NCBI RefSeq assembly: GCF_002737755.1
Contig: NZ_PEGH01000019.1
Coordinates: 207,326 to 271,325, forward strand
DNA from: Caulobacter sp. BP25
GTDB lineage: Bacteria; Pseudomonadota; Alphaproteobacteria; Caulobacterales; Caulobacteraceae
DNA: 64,000 bases
Direction: 5' to 3'
The stretch's first letter is position 1; every line of letters begins with the position of its first letter. The position numbers were made by a program, and so were the translations under genes. The notes beneath the pieces are model-generated. The model was given only the letters and a program-made list of their open reading frames with translations, made no database searches and had not been told where the DNA came from. Below, one piece after another: positions 59,884 to 64,000 of this stretch.

Positions 59884-60280
59884 ATTCTTGTATCCCCCGT
59901 GACTGCTGACGCTGATACGGCTGCAAGACCGCGCGCCTTGATGGTTAAGCAGACCATTGAAGTACCTTTTTTGGCCCGCATGGATAGACTCTAAAGCTGC
60001 CGGCCAAGATGCCGCAAAGCCTAAGATGTTTATTTTACTCGCTTTTGCATGACGACCGTTCGTTGGGCGCCACAAAGCCTGGGCTAAAAGTCACTCATCT
60101 AAGCATTTCCTCCATTTTTCTTTTTTATTCAGTTATTTATCAAGCTCTACCACCAGGAGCGAACCGATATCGACAATACCATTATAATGCCTCTTAAAAG
60201 GCCACCTGGCCGTCGCGTTCAATCCTTGGCAGCCGCAGGTCGAGAGGGATTCAAGCCACTCCCGCCCTGCGTGCGGCCGA
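59884..60280. promoter_or_regulatory. Promoter region of the TonB-receptor operon
   Basis: These 397 bases are AT-rich for the window and hold no gene. A minus-strand TATAAT (complement of 60181-60186) is a probable -10 box. An inverted repeat ATGGT-N7-ACCAT (59941-59957) lies 58 bases before the start and may be an operator or leader element. A well-placed -35 box could not be identified. Confidence 0.45.
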
Positions 60281-62050
60281 CTAGGGCCTTGCCCGCATAG
60301 CCCTCCCGATAGCCTCAGCCTGAGGTCCGAGGATGATGTGGATGACGTTGTGGCCGAGGGTGACGCTGCCGCGAGCGCCGGCTTTGGCGAGGGCGGTTTT
60401 GTCGAGCTTTTCGGGGTTATCGAGGACCAGGCGCAGGCGGCTGGCGCAGGCGGTGACCTCGCGCAGATTGGCCGGGCCGCCGAGGGCGGCGAGGATGGCC
60501 TGAGCCTTGGCCTCGTCTAGGGCCTCGTCCAGCGCGGTCGGGGCGGCGACGGCCTGGGCCGGCTGGGCCTGGGTCTGAGCTTGGACCTGGGGCGCCGGCG
60601 CGCCCAGAGCCGCGCGGATCTCGCCGGCGACGGCGTCGGCGATCGGACCCAGCACCACCTGCAGGGCCTTGTCGGAGGGCTTGACGATCCCGCGTGACCC
60701 CAGGGCCTTGAGGGCCGGCTCGCTGACGACGGCCTGGTCGACGACGATCAGGCGCAGGCGCGTGGTGCAGGCGTCGACACTGGTGAGATTGGCCGCCCCG
60801 CCCAGAGCCTGAACAAAGTCAGCCCCGCGCCCGCCGCCGGTCGTGACCGTGGCCGCCGCCGGAAGCTCCTCGTCCTCACGGCCGGGGGTCTTCAGGTCGA
60901 ACCGCGCGATGGCCCAGCGGAAGAGACCGTAATAGACGCCAGCGTAAACGAGGCCGATCGGGATCAGCCACAGCGGCCGGCTAGCCTTGCCGAAGTTCAG
61001 CACATAGTCGAACAGGCCCGCCGAGAACGTGAACCCCAGCTTCACATGCAGCATGTCCAGGAGCGCCATGGAGACGCCCGTCAGGATGGCGTGGATCGCA
61101 TAGAGCGCCGGGGCCAGGAACATGAACGAGAACTCGATCGGCTCGGTCACCCCGGTCAGGAACGAGGTCAGGGCCAGCGAGGCCAGCATGCCGCCCACGG
61201 CCTTTTTCTTCTCGGGCTTGGCGGCGTGGTACATGGCCAGGCACGCGGCCGGCAGACCAAACATCATCACCGGGAAGAACCCGCTCATGAACGCCCCGGC
61301 GGCCGGGTCGCCGGCGAAGAAGCGGCGCAGGTCTCCCGTGGCGCCGTGATAGTCGCCGACCACGAACCAGGCGATGTTGTTGAGGATGTGGTGCAGGCCG
61401 GTGACGATCAGGACCCGGTTCAGGAACCCGTAGACCACAAGGCCAAGCTCGCCTGAGCCGACCACGGCCCGGCTGGCCGCGTCGACCCCGCCGTTGAGGA
61501 CGTCATAGCCCAGGCCCAAGAGGACGGCGATCAGCAGGCCCGCCAGCCCTGAGACGATCGGCACGAACCGCCGGCCGCTGAAGAAGGCCAGATACTCGGG
61601 CAGCTTGAAGCCCGAGAAGCGGTTGTAGAAGAGGCCGCCGATGATCCCCGAGACGATGCCGATCGGCACGCTGAGCTTTCCCAGCGCCTTGGCCTTATAG
61701 GCGGCCGAGGCCAGGTCCGCGTGGGCCTGGACAAGGCCCGCCATCACCTCGGCCGGGACATGCAGCAGGGCTTTGGCGCCCTCGGTGGCGATCAGGAAGC
61801 AGACCACGCCCGCCAGGCCCGCCGCGCCGTTGTTCTCGCGGGCCAGGCCCACGGCCACGCCGATGGCGAACAGCAAACCGAGGTTGGAGAAGATCGCATC
61901 CCCGGCCGCGGCCACGAAGCCGATGTTGAGGAGGTCTGGCTGGCCCAGGCGCAAGAGCAGGCCCGCCACCGGCAGCACCGCGATCGGCAGCATCAGGGCC
62001 CGGCCCAGCGGCTGGAGGATCTCGAGCGGAGACTTCATCGGAGACTTCAT
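60281..62050 (-). CDS. nagE: PTS transporter for N-acetylglucosamine, EIIC with two EIIB domains
   Basis: A 589-residue PTS permease. The EIIC glucose/GlcNAc-type membrane domain fills residues 10-380 (RALMLPIAVLPVAGLLLRLG; GVTEPIEFSFMFLAPALYA). Two EIIB domains follow in tandem, with phospho-acceptor Cys428 (DACTTRLRL) and Cys535 (TACASRLRL). E. coli NagE has EIIC-EIIB-EIIA, whereas here EIIA must come from the adjacent multi-domain protein. It phosphorylates sugar during uptake. The start has a tandem 12-bp duplication (MKSP twice), so 62038 is an alternative. The phosphotransferase gene ends 3 bases upstream. Confidence 0.87.
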   Translation of the reverse strand: MKSPMKSPLEILQPLGRALMLPIAVLPVAGLLLRLGQPDLLNIGFVAAAGDAIFSNLGLLFAIGVAVGLARENNGAAGLAGVVCFLIATEGAKALLHVPAEVMAGLVQAHADLASAAYKAKALGKLSVPIGIVSGIIGGLFYNRFSGFKLPEYLAFFSGRRFVPIVSGLAGLLIAVLLGLGYDVLNGGVDAASRAVVGSGELGLVVYGFLNRVLIVTGLHHILNNIAWFVVGDYHGATGDLRRFFAGDPAAGAFMSGFFPVMMFGLPAACLAMYHAAKPEKKKAVGGMLASLALTSFLTGVTEPIEFSFMFLAPALYAIHAILTGVSMALLDMLHVKLGFTFSAGLFDYVLNFGKASRPLWLIPIGLVYAGVYYGLFRWAIARFDLKTPGREDEELPAAATVTTGGGRGADFVQALGGAANLTSVDACTTRLRLIVVDQAVVSEPALKALGSRGIVKPSDKALQVVLGPIADAVAGEIRAALGAPAPQVQAQTQAQPAQAVAAPTALDEALDEAKAQAILAALGGPANLREVTACASRLRLVLDNPEKLDKTALAKAGARGSVTLGHNVIHIILGPQAEAIGRAMRARP

Positions 62051-62053
62051 GCT

Positions 62054-64000
62054 TTAGGCTCCGAAGGCTTGGACAAGGCCGCGCACGGCCTGCGGCGAGG
62101 TCTGGGCCAGGGCCTGGGCGGCGAGCTTTTGGCAAGCGGCCAGATCAAGATCGCGGACGCGGGCCTTGACCTCCGGGGCGATGGCGGCCGTGGTCGACAG
62201 CTCCGTGACCCCAAGGCCCAAGAGGATCGGCGTGGCGGCGACGTCAGAGGCCAGGCCTCCGCAGACCCCGACCCAGCGGCCGTGGACCTTCGCGCCCTGG
62301 CAGGTCTGGCTTATCATCCGCAGCACCGCCGGGTGCAGGGCGTCGATCCGGGCGGCCAGCTCGGGATTGCCCCGGTCCATGGCCAGCACGTACTGGGTCA
62401 GGTCATTGGTGCCGATCGACAGGAAGTCGGCCTCGGCGGCGATCAGGTCGGCAGTCACGGCCGCAGCCGGCGTCTCGATCATCACGCCCAGCTCGACGTG
62501 GTCGGTGATCCCAAGCTCGCGCTTGGCTTCTTCCAGCACAGCCCGCACGGCCCGCAGCTCGTCGAGGCTGCCGATCATCGGGACCATGATCTTGCACTGA
62601 CCCCCTTTTGCGCCTTTGGGCGGAACCACCCGCAGGATGGCGCGCAGCTGGGTCTTCAGGAGATGCGGTCGCCACAGGCTGACGCGCACGCCGCGCAGGC
62701 CCAGCGCCGGGTTCTCCTCGGCCGGGATCGGCAGATAGGGCGCGGCCTTGTCGCCGCCGACGTCCAGCGTGCGCACGATCAGCGGCCGCCCCTGCAGGGC
62801 GTCGGCGATGGCCTGGTACTGGCGGGCCTGCTCGTCCTCATCGGGCGGGGTCTGGCGGTCCAGGAACAGGAACTCGGTGCGAAGAAGTCCGCTGCCCTCC
62901 GCGCCGTTCTCGATCGCCGCCAAGGCGTCCTTGACCGAGCCGGTGTTGGCGAAGACCTCGATGCGGGTTCCGTCCTTCGTCACGGCTGGCGCGTGGGCGG
63001 CGGCGTGGGCGGCGGCCTTGCGGGCCTGGCGCTGAGCCAGCTGCGTCTGGGCCGCCTCCAGAGCCGGGGCGTCGGGGCCACGCGAAGGCTTCCCCCATCA
63101 GCGTCGAGGATCAGGGCGGTTCCGTCCGCGATCGACAGCGCCGCGCCGCCCAGCGCCACCAGGGCCGGGATGCCCATGGCCGCAGCCAGGATCGCCACGT
63201 GCGAGGTCGGACCGCCGCGCGCGGTGGCGAAGCCGGCGATGACGCCAGGGTCAGCCCCCATCAGCTGCGAGGGCAAAAGCTCGTCGGCCAACAGGATCGA
63301 GCCGGGCGGCAGCACCGCGGCGTCATCGTCTTCGCCATTGAGAGCGCGCAGCACCTGGCGCTCCAGGTCGATCAGGTCATCGACCCGCTCGGCCATCCGG
63401 CGATCGCCCAGCGCGCGCAGCGCCTCGACATAACCGCCCACCGCCGCGCGCCAGCCAAAGCCGGCGCTCTTGCCCGCCGCGATCAGGCTCTTGGCCTGGG
63501 CGAGAAGCTCGGGGTCGTCCAGGAAGGCCAGGTGGGCGGACAGGATAGCCTTGCGGGCCTTGTCGCCCCCAGGGGCGTTTTCTTTGGACGCATTGGCCTC
63601 GATCTTGGCGCGGACCTTGTCCAGGGCGGCCACCAGCGCGGCCTCTTCAAAGGCCTGCCCCTCGCCCTGCTCGCGCACGGCGATGTCGGACGAGGCCAGG
63701 CGAACGGCCTTGCCGATCGAAAGCCCCGGCGCGGCCAGCACGCCCTTCAGCACCCCGTCGGCCGGCAGCGCCGCCGGCGCCAGCGGCTGCGACGCGATCG
63801 GGGCCGGGGGGCGGCGCTGGCGCAGCCTTCGCCAAGACCCGAGCCCCCTCGCCCATGCCGCTCTCGATCAGCGCGACGATGGCCGCCACGGCGTTCGCGG
63901 CGTCCGCGCCCGAGGCCGTGACCACGATCTCGTCGCCGTGGCGCACAGCCAGGGCCATCAGCCCCACCGGGGCTCCTGGCGCTGGCGCGGCGCGCGCGCA
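62054..64000 (-). pseudogene. nagF: PTS multiphosphoryl transfer protein (HPr-EI part; start beyond window), two frameshifts
   Basis: Reading on the minus strand from the window edge, the end of an HPr domain (VGLMALAVRHGDEIVVTASG) leads into enzyme I, with the active His in ARGGPTSHVAILAAAMG and the PEP-binding barrel (VFANTGSVKDAL; SIGTNDLTQY). The frame changes twice: net +1 in a six-C run near 63805-63815 and net -1 in a C run near 63074-63077. The outer parts share one frame. The expected amino-acid sequence is recovered if both indels are corrected, so sequencing error is likely. The N-terminal part, probably EIIA, lies outside. It would phosphorylate the adjacent NagE. Confidence 0.8.

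Overview
The window is about 67% GC DNA from a Caulobacter-like alphaproteobacterium. Support for this comes from the conserved string murA, DUF2948, hisD, UPF0262, infA, maf, RNase E/G, yacG; from a tRNA-His with no encoded G-1 and with A73; from CtrA-type (TTAA-N7-TTAA), CcrM (GANTC) and alphaproteobacterial LexA-type (GAAC-N7-GAAC) motifs upstream of genes; and from a TonB-receptor plus PTS system for amino sugars. The genus is inferred; no rRNA marker is present.

Layout. 1-4.3 kb: end of a DJ-1/PfpI protein, a degenerate bacterioferritin-like protein, and a TetR-controlled EmrAB-like efflux pair. 4.3-4.75 kb: an integration scar made of the 3' half of tRNA-Val(CAC) plus tandem 11-bp repeats. 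4.75-14.4 kb: small transcription units (TetR/DUF3429/SDR, 2-hydroxyacid dehydrogenase, GST/WYL regulator, esterase, SpoU methylase, MFS, LacI), several with a clear operator palindrome. 14.4-20.4 kb: a frameshifted globin-coupled chemoreceptor, a four-gene Mla-type lipid ABC importer and a NUDIX hydrolase. 20.5-29.5 kb: DUF2336, hybrid histidine kinase, CoA-transferase, lytic transglycosylase with a CtrA box, orphan TonB, acyl-CoA dehydrogenase, ThiO-like oxidase, XRE regulator. 29.7-35.3 kb: a DNA-repair stretch with a collapsed ligD, a small acidic protein, an HU protein, an SOS-box-controlled radical-SAM/UdgX pair interrupted in frame by a palindromic repeat, and a hemerythrin. 35.4-40.3 kb: a YfiR/histidine-kinase pair, tRNA-His, and exbB-exbD-tonB. 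40.8-49.6 kb: tRNA-Phe, the conserved housekeeping string (with an NCS1 permease inside it) and tRNA-Thr.

49.7-64 kb is a glycan-utilisation locus on the minus strand. It carries a TonB receptor, a GH89 alpha-N-acetylglucosaminidase, an HGSNAT-like membrane acetyltransferase overlapping it by 4 bp, a histidine-type phosphatase, a GH115 alpha-glucuronidase, and a GlcNAc-type PTS permease with a multi-domain phosphotransferase. The inferred route is: the receptor imports oligosaccharide, the membrane protein N-acetylates terminal alpha-glucosamine, GH89 releases GlcNAc, and the PTS takes it up. This mirrors two consecutive steps of lysosomal heparan degradation and is the most interesting system here.

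Reading-frame damage appears in three places: the chemoreceptor, ligD, and the PTS phosphotransferase (two opposite indels in C runs, possibly sequencing errors).
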